Shown here one piece after another: positions 48,601 to 59,561 of a stretch of 64,000 bases of DNA. Made by a program: the position numbers and the translations under genes. The notes beneath the pieces are model-generated. The model ran no database searches, had not been told where the DNA came from, and was given only the letters and a program-made list of their open reading frames with translations. Numbering within the stretch: the first letter of the stretch is position 1; each line of letters starts with the position of its first letter. Source of the DNA: Rhyacichthys aspro (taxonomy: Eukaryota; Chordata; Actinopteri; Gobiiformes; Rhyacichthyidae); assembly GCA_036850595.1 (NCBI GenBank), contig CM072165.1, forward strand, positions 15,150,609 to 15,214,608. The letters run 5' to 3'.

Positions 48601-51600
48601 GCACACATGCTGCTGCAGGTTTTATGAACTACATTTTTCAAAATTTCATGTTTTAAAGTAAAATTACCATCAGACCTGTTTCCACTGGATTTGTTCATAG
48701 ACAACAGCATGTCAACAACAAACACACAAGCATGACAACAAACACCACACATCCCTGCAGGGTAAGCATAGCTGTTCACATGCTCTAAAAATGAGGAGTG
48801 CAATCTGCACTTTCACCACCAGGTGTCACTAAAAGGGCCAACAGCTACACACCTCAGCTTTTGGAGGAGTTGCACTGTCTGCTGCATAGCTGTGGCTTCA
48901 ATGTCATTTTTTAAAATCTTTTAAAAAGGGATTTTTTAACAAGACAGACTCCGTAAACATCTCCAAAACATTAAAAAGATCAAACAGATGCTTTGTGTGT
49001 TCCAGCCCAGCTGAAAGAGTTGGCCTACAGCCCCAGGAACTACAAGCGGACCATACCGATCCAGTACACGTGGCCCACTGGAGAGCAGGAGGTGGTCCCG
49101 CTCATTGAGGATGACCTGACATTTGCTCAGCTGAAGGCTGGGGAGTCATTGCTGGAGATTCACCTTAAAGTAAAAATACAGTACTTTCAGGTTTTTTTAT
49201 CCTTTTTATTTTTACATTTTATCTTTACTACCTTTGATCTGGTGTCTATTCACCCAGGCCGCTACCTTCACCCCATCAGGACTACGGAGCCTGGGCAGTC
49301 TTCGTCCACTGGTGGAGTGGGGCAGGGACATCGTCACCTTCTGTACGTATAGCCTGCTGGATTTTGAAGTACACTCCACTCCACTGGTGTCAGGAAGCCA
49401 CCCCAACTATGGCTTCACGTCCCGGTACGCTCTGACAGCACGTGACCTTGGCCGACTGGGAGCTCAGGGCGCCGGGGTCGGAGTGGAACTGCACCAGGCT
49501 TTAGGAGGGGTCCAGTTTGTGACACATGGAAAAGGACATATGTCATTGATGGGTGCCATGGAGAAGAGAGGGGAGCGGGCTCACGGGCATGTCAACATCA
49601 CAGGTACGGAGAAAGAACAAACACTGAGCTCTGTTTTACCATTCAGTATTCAATTTAATTTGAATGTGTTGACTGTACATAAGGTTCTGAGGGGGACATA
49701 GTTGGTGTAGTGGACTTTTGGACTCGTCTGTACCCTCCTGCTGAGCCCGCTGACACTGGAGTACAGAGAACAGCCATGCAGAGGATTCCTGCACACATAC
49801 CTCTCGGCTGGCAGGACACTGCTCAGGAGGTAAAACACTTTTGGCCAAAATTAGGACAAGTTCAAGTACTTAAAGTGAGTCCTTAGTGTTACTGAGTAAA
49901 TGTACTCACAAATTTCAGTGCCATGTTAATTTGTCAGATGTCTAATCCTGTGGTTTTCATTGAATGAGTTTCTGAAAGTAATGACCATATGCAGTTTTTT
50001 TACTTTTATTATGTTTAGTCACAATCAATCAGATAAAGAGGGAAAGTCACCACTTAGTGAATAATGTACTTCTACAGCCATATCAACAGAGGTTATATCA
50101 GTTCAAATACAGGTAACAGAAGTTCTCATGCTGTACTGATACTGGGACCAATTGAGTACAAAAGGTGTAAGAAAGTGTTTTTCTAACACTGTACAAATAC
50201 ACAACAGACGCCTGGGGAAAACCCACACACACAGTGAGAGCATACAAACTCCACAACCCTCTTGCTCTGAGGCAGGTGTACTAACTACCCTGCCTCTAGC
50301 TTTCTTTTACAGACTCTGCATGTCCAGTACACCACACACTCCATGGTGTTATGGATGTAGGCTACTGGCCTCACAGAAACCTTTTCCACTATCCAGTAAT
50401 CAAAACCCCCAGAGAAGAGGTCACAGATGCCAGGATGGGTTTGGACTGTATTTATGCGACTGGAGTGAAACTAAAATACTGTATACATAAGCACACACCT
50501 GTAGCAAACAGTTTGTAAAGAGAGAGGATTAGCCTAAGAGAGAAAGTTAAATTGTTTTCAGGGCACCACCTCAAAGAGGAAAAAAATAATAAAGCCTAAT
50601 ATAAGGTTGAACGTGAGTTCTTAGACAGGGAGTGATAGAAGTAAAGTATATGAAGTAAAACAACCACAAAGTTAAGCATAAATTAATGAGAAATTATGAT
50701 GTATGACGAAAGTTTATGAATTTAGAAAAACTGTCTAAAAGACTTAAGCTAAATTTTTGGTAAGTTTAAGTTAAGTTTAATCTTAATGCCAACTCTATAT
50801 CAAGTAACTATATAGATCTTTAGGGAAAAGCCAAGGCTGGAGGTCAGAGGTCAAAGGGTCCAAACTTCTCTGTACTGCCGATGGTGGTTCGGAATTGGGC
50901 CCCCATCACTAGCTGACTGTTGTGGTCCTCTGTGGATGGCTTTTGGTGGTTTTCTCTCTGCCTAGAGCTAAGCTGCTGCTCAACCTGGGTCAGAAGTCAG
51001 AGGTCAGGAACTTAAGTAGGCTACACTGAAGAAAAATACTCTCTATAAAAATAACGAATTAAACATACAGTGGCTTGAAAAAGTGTTCATACCCATTGAA
51101 CTTTTCCACATTTTGTCACATTAGGACCACATACATGAATATATTTGATTGGGATTTTATGTGAAAGACCAACACAAAGTGGCACACAATTGTTAAGTAG
51201 AAGAAAAATTATACATGATTTTATTTATTTTTTTACAAATAAAAAAATTGAAAAGAGTGGCATGCAAAAGTGTTTAGCCCCCGTGAGTCAACACTTTTAC
51301 AATTACATCTGCAAGTCTTTTGGGGTATGTCTCTACCAGCTTTGCACATCAAGAGATTGAAATTTTTGCCCATTCTTCTTTGCAAAATAGCTCAAGCTCA
51401 GTCAGATCAGATGGAGAGCGTTTGTGAACAGCGGTTTTCAGATCTTACCACAGATTCTCGATTGGATTTAGGTCTGGACTTTGACTGGGCCAGTCTAACA
51501 CATGAATATGTTTTGTTTCAAACCATTCCATTGTAGCTCTGGCTTCATGTTTAGGGTCGTTGTCTTGCTGGAAGGTGAACCTCCGCGCCAGTCTCAAGTG

Positions 51601-54600
51601 TTTTGCAGACTGCAACAGGTGGACTCTATTTAATCATTAGGTCAACATTAGATCCTTCAGCAATCATCAGGAAACTTCTGAAGGTGAATGGTTGCACTTT
51701 GAGAAAAGGGGCTGAATACGAAAAAACCTTCCTTTTTTATTTGTAAAAAAAAAAAAAATCAAATCATGTATAATTTTCCTTCTATTTAACAATTGTGTGC
51801 CACTTTGTGTTGGTCTTTCACATAAAATCCCAATCATATATATTTATATTTGTGGTCATAACATGACAAAATGTGGAAAAGTTCAATGGGTATGAATACT
51901 TTTTCAAGCCACAGTAAACGAGTGCTCGGACTTTGGACTGAAAAATTTAAGACAAAGAGACAAAAACTACTGAACGACTGGACTATACACTGAAAACTCA
52001 AAACTTAAGAAGAACTGAACAACACAAAAACTGAGAAAAACTGAAATAAAACTAAAGAAGACAAAACTATGGAAGAACTGAGGTGCCAACGCCCTCAAAG
52101 TTGTTTAACCTTTGGAGCTTACAGAGGTGTGTCTACGCAATAGCAGGAAGAGTTTCTTTGTCCAACTAGGAGGGGGTTAAGGATGATCTCATGCTATGGT
52201 TTCATATTACCACCTTCAAATATTGTAAAACAATTCAACACTCATTTACCCACATGTATCAACAACATATGGTAATCTATTCAAACATAAAACAATGTTT
52301 TCTATGGTCAATAATTATAGTCCTTTAGAATGTTCATTTGTATTCACAGTTAAAAACATTTCTTTTGGATGTATGTGCATGTATTCACATTGACATCATA
52401 AACAGAATAGATAAAGATAAGGCTTATCATCTTTAACAAATATTTTATTGAAAAGTCTTTATTAATTAATAAGCAACTTTTTAAGTCTGTTAAAGTTGAT
52501 CCTTCAAAGTTTATTCAAGTTTGTTCTTCTGGAAAAGAATGTAGGGATGTAAATCAAAGTTGTAAATCCATATGGTTAAAGCCATGAAAGATATTATTTT
52601 AGTGGGTCTGGGAAATTCCATATGTCTCTGAGGTGAAAAGGTTGTATGCTACACACCATAGTTAAGGACACTACATTCAGATTAAACCAGCCTGTTACAT
52701 TTACACAAAACAAGTGGCTTCTGCATGTAACATATTTCTCTACACTATAATAAACTTCCTAAATGTTAATCGTAATCCTAATAACAATAATATTATTAGT
52801 ATTTTCGGATAATTTACTAACAGGGAATGCTTTAATACGAACTGGACAGGGCTACACAACTCTCTTGAATGACTCCATTAACTCAACAGAATGAACATAA
52901 TGCTCTGCACCAGGGTCTGCAACAGTACTTACTGGTTCTCTTGAAGGGCCAACAGACTCTACTAAAACAAATGGCAGAGCCAGAAGAATAGACACTTGAG
53001 TCTCTGGGCACAAAACACACTCATACACCTGGAGCAATGCTTTGTGATGAAACACATGCATACATTTCTTCACAGTTGCAGTGGAGTCTGTTCAGTAGTG
53101 TATTTATGAGAAAGTTACCCAGTGTCTCTCTTACATTATGAGCAGGAGTTGCATGACTATGGCGGAGGAATTCCCAATGAGCTGGTGGTGACATTGGAGC
53201 GTTGTATCGGCTTGAGCACTCGCTGGCCGGGGCTGCTTCCTGATGCGTACCTGAATTATCAGCTGTACGACCTGCCACCACACGTCTCTCAGACTGTGCA
53301 GTGCTCAGCTGACCCTGTGTTTAACGACTCTACCTGCTACCCACTGGCAGTGACCGCTGATGTGTTGCGTTTCCTCAGGTACAACCATCTGAAATTGACT
53401 TTCAGACTCTGATTGGGCCCACAGTCACTGTATTGCACCGAGCTGATCCTACTTGTACCTTTTAACTTACCTGCATTTACAGATGCAGCAGTCTGTGGGT
53501 GTATGTGTTTGATGACAGTGATGATCAGATACCTCCAGCATATCTGGCTAAGACCCCAGTCCCTCTGCGAAGCTTGGCTTCAGGCAGAGATATAAGAGGT
53601 GAAAGAAAACACTGTTTGTGTGAAGTCATTTAGAGTGTCTGTTTAACTCATCTTTACTTAATATATTATTAGTTACTTATTATTTTTTGCTTATTCCAAA
53701 TCCATCAGGTGACTATGTTCTGAGGGATCCAGCCGGTGGCCCACGGGGCATCGTCAGAGTCATGATTAAGTGGAAGTACCCTTTCCATCCTCCATCTGAA
53801 GCTGGGAGTCACACTAAATGGGACGGCACAAAGGATGAGGGTGAAAAGGAGAGGAGGAGTATAGGGGAGCCCAAGGCCACACACAAACCAATTGCTAAAC
53901 CAAGAGTCAAGGTGATCTTATCAGGGCTGTCCCTTTATATATACTCATTTGACCCCCTTCAACATGACCATATGAGTACTATCCTCACTGCAGTGAAAGT
54001 TTCTTGTTTGCCCTAAGATTGAATGACTAAAGTAGAGCAAACTGTAAGTCATGCTCTGCTAAAGCATGGCTTCTAAATGTGTATCTGGTTTGTAATTATT
54101 AAGTTCTCAGTTTTAATGAGCACTCAGAGCCTGAACAAGTGGTCATACTTACTCCGAATATCCCCAAATCTTATTAATTAAAGAATGATTAATAGTGCAT
54201 GTTGAAAAAATATAAGAGTTGTGTTAGTGATTCTGTTGCTTCATCACAGATAAAGCACACAAAAGAGCTGTGTGTGCTTTGTCATTATAAACCTACAGTC
54301 ACAAACCCTGTTTGTAATAATAAATGTGTGCTTTTGCAGCCACAGCCTCCACCGGTCAAACAGAAAAGCTCACAGCAGTTAGTCGTCCCTGTCAAACCAT
54401 CAGGAGACAGGAAGAGGTCATCCAGGAGGTCCCCTGACTCTGACCGGGACACATCAGAAACACGACTGGAGGTCAGGCGTTTAGAAAGAACATCGTCCAC
54501 ACGGTCGCTGACATCACTCTCAAGAACAAGCTCTGCAAGTGATGCCAAGGCTCAAGTAAAAACCTTTTAATACAGCCTGTAAACAAAATGAACAATTACT

Positions 54601-57600
54601 AACACATGAATGAGCTAAACATAACAGGAATATCATATTTCTTCTTTTCAGGACCTTCACTCTGTGGATCAGGTGTCCGAAATCAGGCAGAATAACGAAA
54701 CTGAGACTGGTAACGATTTATGAGAAAAATAAGTCTAAACTGATTCTCAGCAACATGAGCCCTCGGTTTTGGATTACAGACATTACTATTATATTCGAGA
54801 CATTGAATCAACTAGGGCTAAAGGTCTGAAGTCCTGGTTTAGTCTTGCGTTAGTTGTAAAGTCTTTGTTTAGTTTGAGTATGTTCCTACAAATAGCAAAT
54901 AAGTAATGTGAAATCCCTTGTATGGACTAAAAAACTGTACTTATTTTATTGATCTTAGACTGTTCATATTCTACCTTTTTTCTCACAGAAGAAGGGGAGG
55001 AATCCTCAGAATTTTCTCAGTCGAGTTCCACACAAAGCGACATTATCATCATTCCTCCTCAACGTAAAATCAGAAAAGGAGACAAGATGTGCGTGGAGAT
55101 CCTGTCCCTGTCTTTGGAGCCATCCTCGCCTGTGGCTCTGGATAAATCTGTGCAGCGCGTTTATGTTGAATATCGTCTGCTGGGCATTCCCATGGAGACC
55201 ACAGAGACACCCATGTCCCTCCGCAAGCCCACCAAGGGCGAAGAGATTCACTTTAACTTCACCAGAGGTCATTTAACACATGTATATTGCATACACCATC
55301 TGTTAAAAACAATGTTCAGTCTAAATACGTTATGAGTAAAGTGTATGCAACAACAGAAAAAATCACAAACATCATAAAGAAAAGAAGATGAGATAGAAAT
55401 AGAAATTAAAGCCGCAAGCAGTGATAAAGGCCCTCACATCCCCTTGCGACTGCTGGGGCAAATGTCCTCGGGAGGACTGTATTTCGTGCTTTACAGTGCA
55501 AACTTCACAGTAATGCCAAATGTGTCTCCAAAGCAAGTAACCATGTCGTAACCTCAGATGATGGGCATGTCACGGCCACACCTAACAACTTATTGAAAAA
55601 CTAACGGATATGTTTTGTTAAGACAGGTTTATAACATATACATAAAAATATTAGAATCATACTGGCTGAAAATATTCCAAATGCTAAAAATAAACTAACT
55701 TAAGTAAACAAAAAAATACTTTGGCTTTAAAATCAAACCAAAAAAATATCATACGAGGGACACCTCCAGAACATCTTAAGATGGGATAGACTATTTTGAG
55801 AATTACAGAAAAGGAAGTATCCATCTGAGTACTGAGTACTGCTATCAGTAGCTGGACAACCCTAGTATTACTTGTCTATCATTCTAATAGTGGCCATAAA
55901 CAGGATTACTGACTTCAGTGTAGTACATATGATATTATACAGTATGTTATGTATATGTCAATATTGGACTGATATGAAGTTTTTGATTCTTGTCACGGTC
56001 AGTGATCTACGTGGATGGTTCCCACTCCGCTCCTCTGAGGCAGTACCTTTACACCATGTTGGAGGGGACTGATCCAAACCAGGGGAGGTAAGCATAAAAG
56101 ATTTAAATATACAACATTATTTTGTCAAGTCAGTAAAAAGTTTGTGACTTGTTAAATGTTGTGATGGCAATATGTCTAGTATTATCTCAATTTCCACTTT
56201 ACAGTCAGTGTTGGGCAAGTTACTCAAAAATTGTAATACACTATATATTACTAGTTACTGTAAATAAAACATAATATATTTATATTACAATATTACTGTC
56301 TCTGAAATGTAATGAGTTACATTACTTTGAAGTTACTTTCACCAAAATGAAGACAGATTTTAGTGTAGCCTATGTTCTAGTGATAAAACATGACATTCTT
56401 TTTCTTGCTTGGAGTTAGCATGGCACCGCTCCAGGTGCTTTTTCAAGTTGCTTGTACTAACCCTTGATGTTGAGAGTTCCTTTGGTGAAGCGCAAAGTTT
56501 GCACTTGACTATTATATTATTGTCCAAATTCGAAATAGTGGGAATAGGTCCATCTCACAAATGTATAATTCACCTCAGCAGTAGTGATGGGAAGTTTGAT
56601 TCTTTTTACTGACTCGAGTTTAAATGAATCACTCACCAAAAAGAATCGAGTTTTTGAGTCATTTGAGTCACTGAGTCAGTGACCTAGAGTGTGCAGAAAC
56701 CCATATACGCACCCAATGTCCACCCACTCCCAGTCCCCACTGATTCATTGATATTGCTAAAACCACTCATTTGAAATGTGAAAATGAATGAAAATTTTAT
56801 TGTGAGAAAAAAAAGAGGACAGACATCTCACAATTAAAATAAAACTACTAATACTTTTTAACAGCTTTAACCATATATGTAACTTATTTATTTATCAACT
56901 ATGAATTCATTTATTAACTTATTTAAGTGACTTATTAATCTTATGAACTCATTTATGTCTTTAACCTAAAGACATCAAAGTAACCTAAGGCATATTTAAA
57001 AACAGTCAATAATCCACTATCATAAATCCTCTATTTAATATTCCTGCTATGCATCAAACAAACCGCACTTATAAAATAAATAGCAATATTGTTGTTTTCT
57101 GTTTCTTTATTGCCGTTAGTGTTTCAAACTGTAGTCAAACGAGTGGACTTTCGTCTCCCTGTGGTCAAATGAGCTGCACGTAATTTTTAGTGCAAAATTA
57201 TACCATTCATTACGGCAACAGTCATCCGCTGTTACCGTAAAAAGTGGTGTAATAGCGCTCTAAACATAGCGGCAGCTAACCAGACAACAGAAAAAGAAAC
57301 CACGGCTGGCAGGACCGTAGTTTAGCAAGCAATAACAGGGACGAGTCAGTGAACAAGTTAATAGAGGCGGAGAATCACGACTCCCGATTCAGTAAAGTGA
57401 CTCTCGAGTTTTGAACGATTCGTTCGAACCGCAGATCACTACTCAGCAGTCATCATTCACCCATACACAGTAGATTAGCTAGCTTACGTGACATTTACTG
57501 CGCGCCACTGATCTTCTCCTGCATTTGTTGGTCACTTGGATTTTTTTTCTGGTGGTGTAAATGTTGGCCATTTTAAGCTAAATTTATTTGTAGTGCACGT

Positions 57601-58451
57601 TACTGAGATTGTAACGGGTAATATACTATGTAACTTTTTATTTGTAATGCGTTATATTACTCCATTACACCAAAAAATAATATACTACTGTAACTCGTTA
57701 CAAAAGTAACGCGTTACTCCCAACACTGTTTACAGTATGTGTATTATTGTACTTATGCACATAATATATGCCCATTTTATATAATAGGCTATATTAATAT
57801 GCAGATGGAAGATTGATACTTAATACTTCAGTCCTTTTTTTTTAAATAGATAATATTTTTTTATATAAAATAAATTTTCTTTTAAAAAATTCTTCCCCTT
57901 CTTTCTTTCTTGCCCATTTTTTTGTTTTTTGGATTTTTATTTTTTCTGTGAACCAAAAAAAAAAAGGGGGGGGGGGGGGGGGGGGGGCCCCCCCCCCCTC
58001 TGGCTTGGGGGGGGGGGGGGTCCCGCGGGGGGGGGGGGGGGGGGGCCGGGCCCCACCCCAAGGTTCCATTCAGCTTTACGAATCCCTCAAGGGGAATCTT
58101 AAGATAAATTAAAAACAAATTAATAAACATAAATACTGATGAAAAAATATTTAATTTTCCTCCTGAGATCATGTGTAATAAATGGATTACTGTGTGTCCT
58201 CAGTTATGAGTGTGGACGAAGAGAAAGAGGTGATTGGATATCTCAAAGTGTCTCTGGAAGCAGCCACAGCTCTGAGTGGAATATACAGCGAGTTCCAGCA
58301 GAATAGAGCCCCCGGGAAACAAGATGAGACAGGGGACAATGAGAAACAAGAGAAAGCAGAAGAAGAGGACGATGAGAAACAAGAGGAGCAGCAAGAAAAA
58401 ATGAACGATCAGCTGCAAGTGATGGAATATGATGAAGAAAGTGACTTTTAG
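42692..58451 (+). CDS. rpgrip1: RPGR-interacting protein 1 (one exon missing)
   Basis: RPGRIP1 is a coiled-coil/C2 scaffold that tethers RPGR in the photoreceptor connecting cilium. Exons: 42692-42779, 43153-43206, 43345-43465, 43541-43746, 44058-44160, 44238-44378, 45772-45877, 45950-45973, 46047-46193, 46689-46762, 46863-47089, 47168-47271, 47742-47792, 47862-48038, 48112-48229, 49006-49169, 49258-49603, 49684-49829, 53146-53378, 53483-53598, 53709-53911, 54340-54555, 54652-54709, 54989-55267, 56003-56087, 58204-58451. Exons 3-16 are coiled coil. Exon 17 on holds a first C2 (FCTYSLLDFEVHSTPLVSG) and a second (LWVYVFDDSDDQ, IKWKYPFHPP). The RPGR-interacting domain starts in the 54989 exon (MCVEILSLSL, SLRKPTKGEEIHF), where the match favours RPGRIP1 over RPGRIP1L. 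The exon at 56003 ends in phase 2 but the last exon needs phase 1, so an exon is lacking. The acidic C-terminal extension ends ESDF. Confidence 0.93.
44600..45010 (+). mobile_element. Tc1/mariner transposase remnant
   Basis: The plus strand contains phrases matching the element at 1090-1400 (ttatccacaaat, ggtgaaccttccc, gaggtcacaaaa, acaacaacat). Its left part is the reverse complement of 33440-33500. It is highly broken. It lies in a rpgrip1 intron. Confidence 0.6.
49830..53142. other. Large rpgrip1 intron
   Basis: This 3.3-kb intron separates the two C2-domain coding blocks. It holds the 51068-51914 element and otherwise no recognised feature. Confidence 0.6.
51068..51914. mobile_element. 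Tc1/mariner-type MITE, TA-flanked
   Basis: Long inverted ends: the left starts cagtggcttgaaaaagtg and continues with tcatacccattgaacttttc. The right is its reverse complement (gaaaagttcaatgggtatga and on to caagccacag). Both sides are flanked by TA. The TIR is about 50 bases with few mismatches, and a second inverted block (ttttatgtgaaagaccaaca) extends it. The interior has decayed Tc1-like text and no intact frame. Confidence 0.9.
55400..55640 (+). repeat. Dispersed repeat, third copy (5' part)
   Basis: It matches 1940-2225: ccccttgcgac, gggaggactg, tgtctccaaa and cggccacacct occur in the same order. It lies in the rpgrip1 intron before exon 56003. Confidence 0.75.
56206..57728. mobile_element. 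hAT MITE with 8-bp target duplication
   Basis: It begins cagtgttgggcaagttac and ends gcgttactcccaacactg, a well-known fish hAT terminus. It is flanked by identical octamers tttacagt (56198-56205 and 57729-57736). It has no transposase frame, and a second hAT element is inserted within it. Confidence 0.93.
56582..57441. mobile_element. Second hAT MITE nested in the first
   Basis: It begins tagtgatgggaagtttgatt and ends gaaccgcagatcacta, and is flanked by the identical octamer ctcagcag (56574-56581 and 57442-57449). Interior words gactcgag/tcgagtt occur in inverted arrangement. It is non-autonomous. Confidence 0.92.
57958..58062 (+). other. G/C homopolymer block, probable assembly artefact
   Basis: An A run is followed by about 25 G, 13 C, then further long G runs with a few other bases between. 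Such a block is unlike anything else in the window and typical of low-quality consensus or gap filling. It lies exactly where a rpgrip1 exon is expected. Open frames of proline across it are artefacts. Confidence 0.8.
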
Positions 58452-58462
58452 TAACAGCATAT

Positions 58463-58468
58463 AATAAA
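58463..58468 (+). terminator. Candidate rpgrip1 polyadenylation signal
   Basis: AATAAA begins 12 bases after the rpgrip1 stop codon. Another (gaaataaact) lies near 58725, beyond the TA microsatellite. Confidence 0.5.
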
Positions 58469-58527
58469 TGTTTTTTTTCTTTTTTCCAGCTGAAAAAAAA
58501 AAGATTTATTCATTTATTAATATAGGC

Positions 58528-58633
<106 letters not shown>

Positions 58634-58799
58634 AACCGGGAAGCAATTAATAATTAAATTAATAATAAATAAATTATTAAAAGAATGTTATTGTTATTTT
58701 TGATTGGGGTTTTTTGCTTCTGATGAAATAAACTGATTTAAACTGCTGGATTTCGATGTAAAAGTGGCTGACTCAAACATCGTCGGATAACTCTGGTCT

Positions 58800-59065
58800 T
58801 TCTGTGAGGAGTCTGCATGTCCTCCCCGTGTCACTGTGGGTTGTCTCCGGGCACTCCGGCTTCCTCCCACCATCCAAAGACATGCATGTATAGGTCAATT
58901 GGCAACTCTAAAGTATCCCTAGTGAATGAATGTGAGAGTGAATGGTTGTCTGTCAATGTTCGTCTATAAAAGTGTCAGCCCTGAGACGAACTGGCCACTG
59001 TCCAGGGTGTACCCCGCCTAAGGCCCAAAGCTGCTGGGATAGAAAATGGATGGATGGATTTCGAT
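58800..59065 (-). repeat. LINE-type 3' tail repeat
   Basis: It contains tccgggcactccggcttcct, then ccaaagacatgcatgtatag and gtccagggtgtaccccgcct, ending in a ggatgga tail. It is the best-preserved copy in the window of this common teleost LINE 3' tail. Strand is inferred from family convention and could be the opposite. Confidence 0.75.
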
Positions 59066-59561
59066 GTAGCCTTCCGAATTACTGGTATTTAAATATTGCC
59101 TTTAGGAGTATAACTAAAAAAACCTACGTGAAAAAAAAATACAAATCAATTATTACAATTATTGTTGGTTTAGTTAAAGTTTACTTATTTACTTGAACTT
59201 AAAACAAACAAACAAATATATTTTTATATCTATTTTGTCGGGCACAGTTGAACGTCAGAGCGCTGAGATTTCCGACAGACATGAAGACCTCCGTCATTGC
59301 CGGCACCTGTTGATCTAACGGCTGCGGTTGAAAATCTAAAATTTGAATTCAGCCTCCGCTTCCAAGCCAGGATTTAACTCTGCTGTTTTTGTCCGTACTA
59401 ATGGTATCATTAATGTACGAACATTGGGAGACTATGGAAAGTTAAATTTTCTCAAGTGTCTTTTTATTTAACTGTGGCGCTGGAAGATTTTTAGAAAAAG
59501 AAGTTGCAGAATTTTAAAAGAAAGCTAGCCAACTGCGGTCCTATTTTTAGTATTTTCAACT

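Noticed and set aside
57842..58172. Proline/glycine-rich open frames
   Set aside because: Translation of the G/C homopolymer block, probably artefactual sequence.
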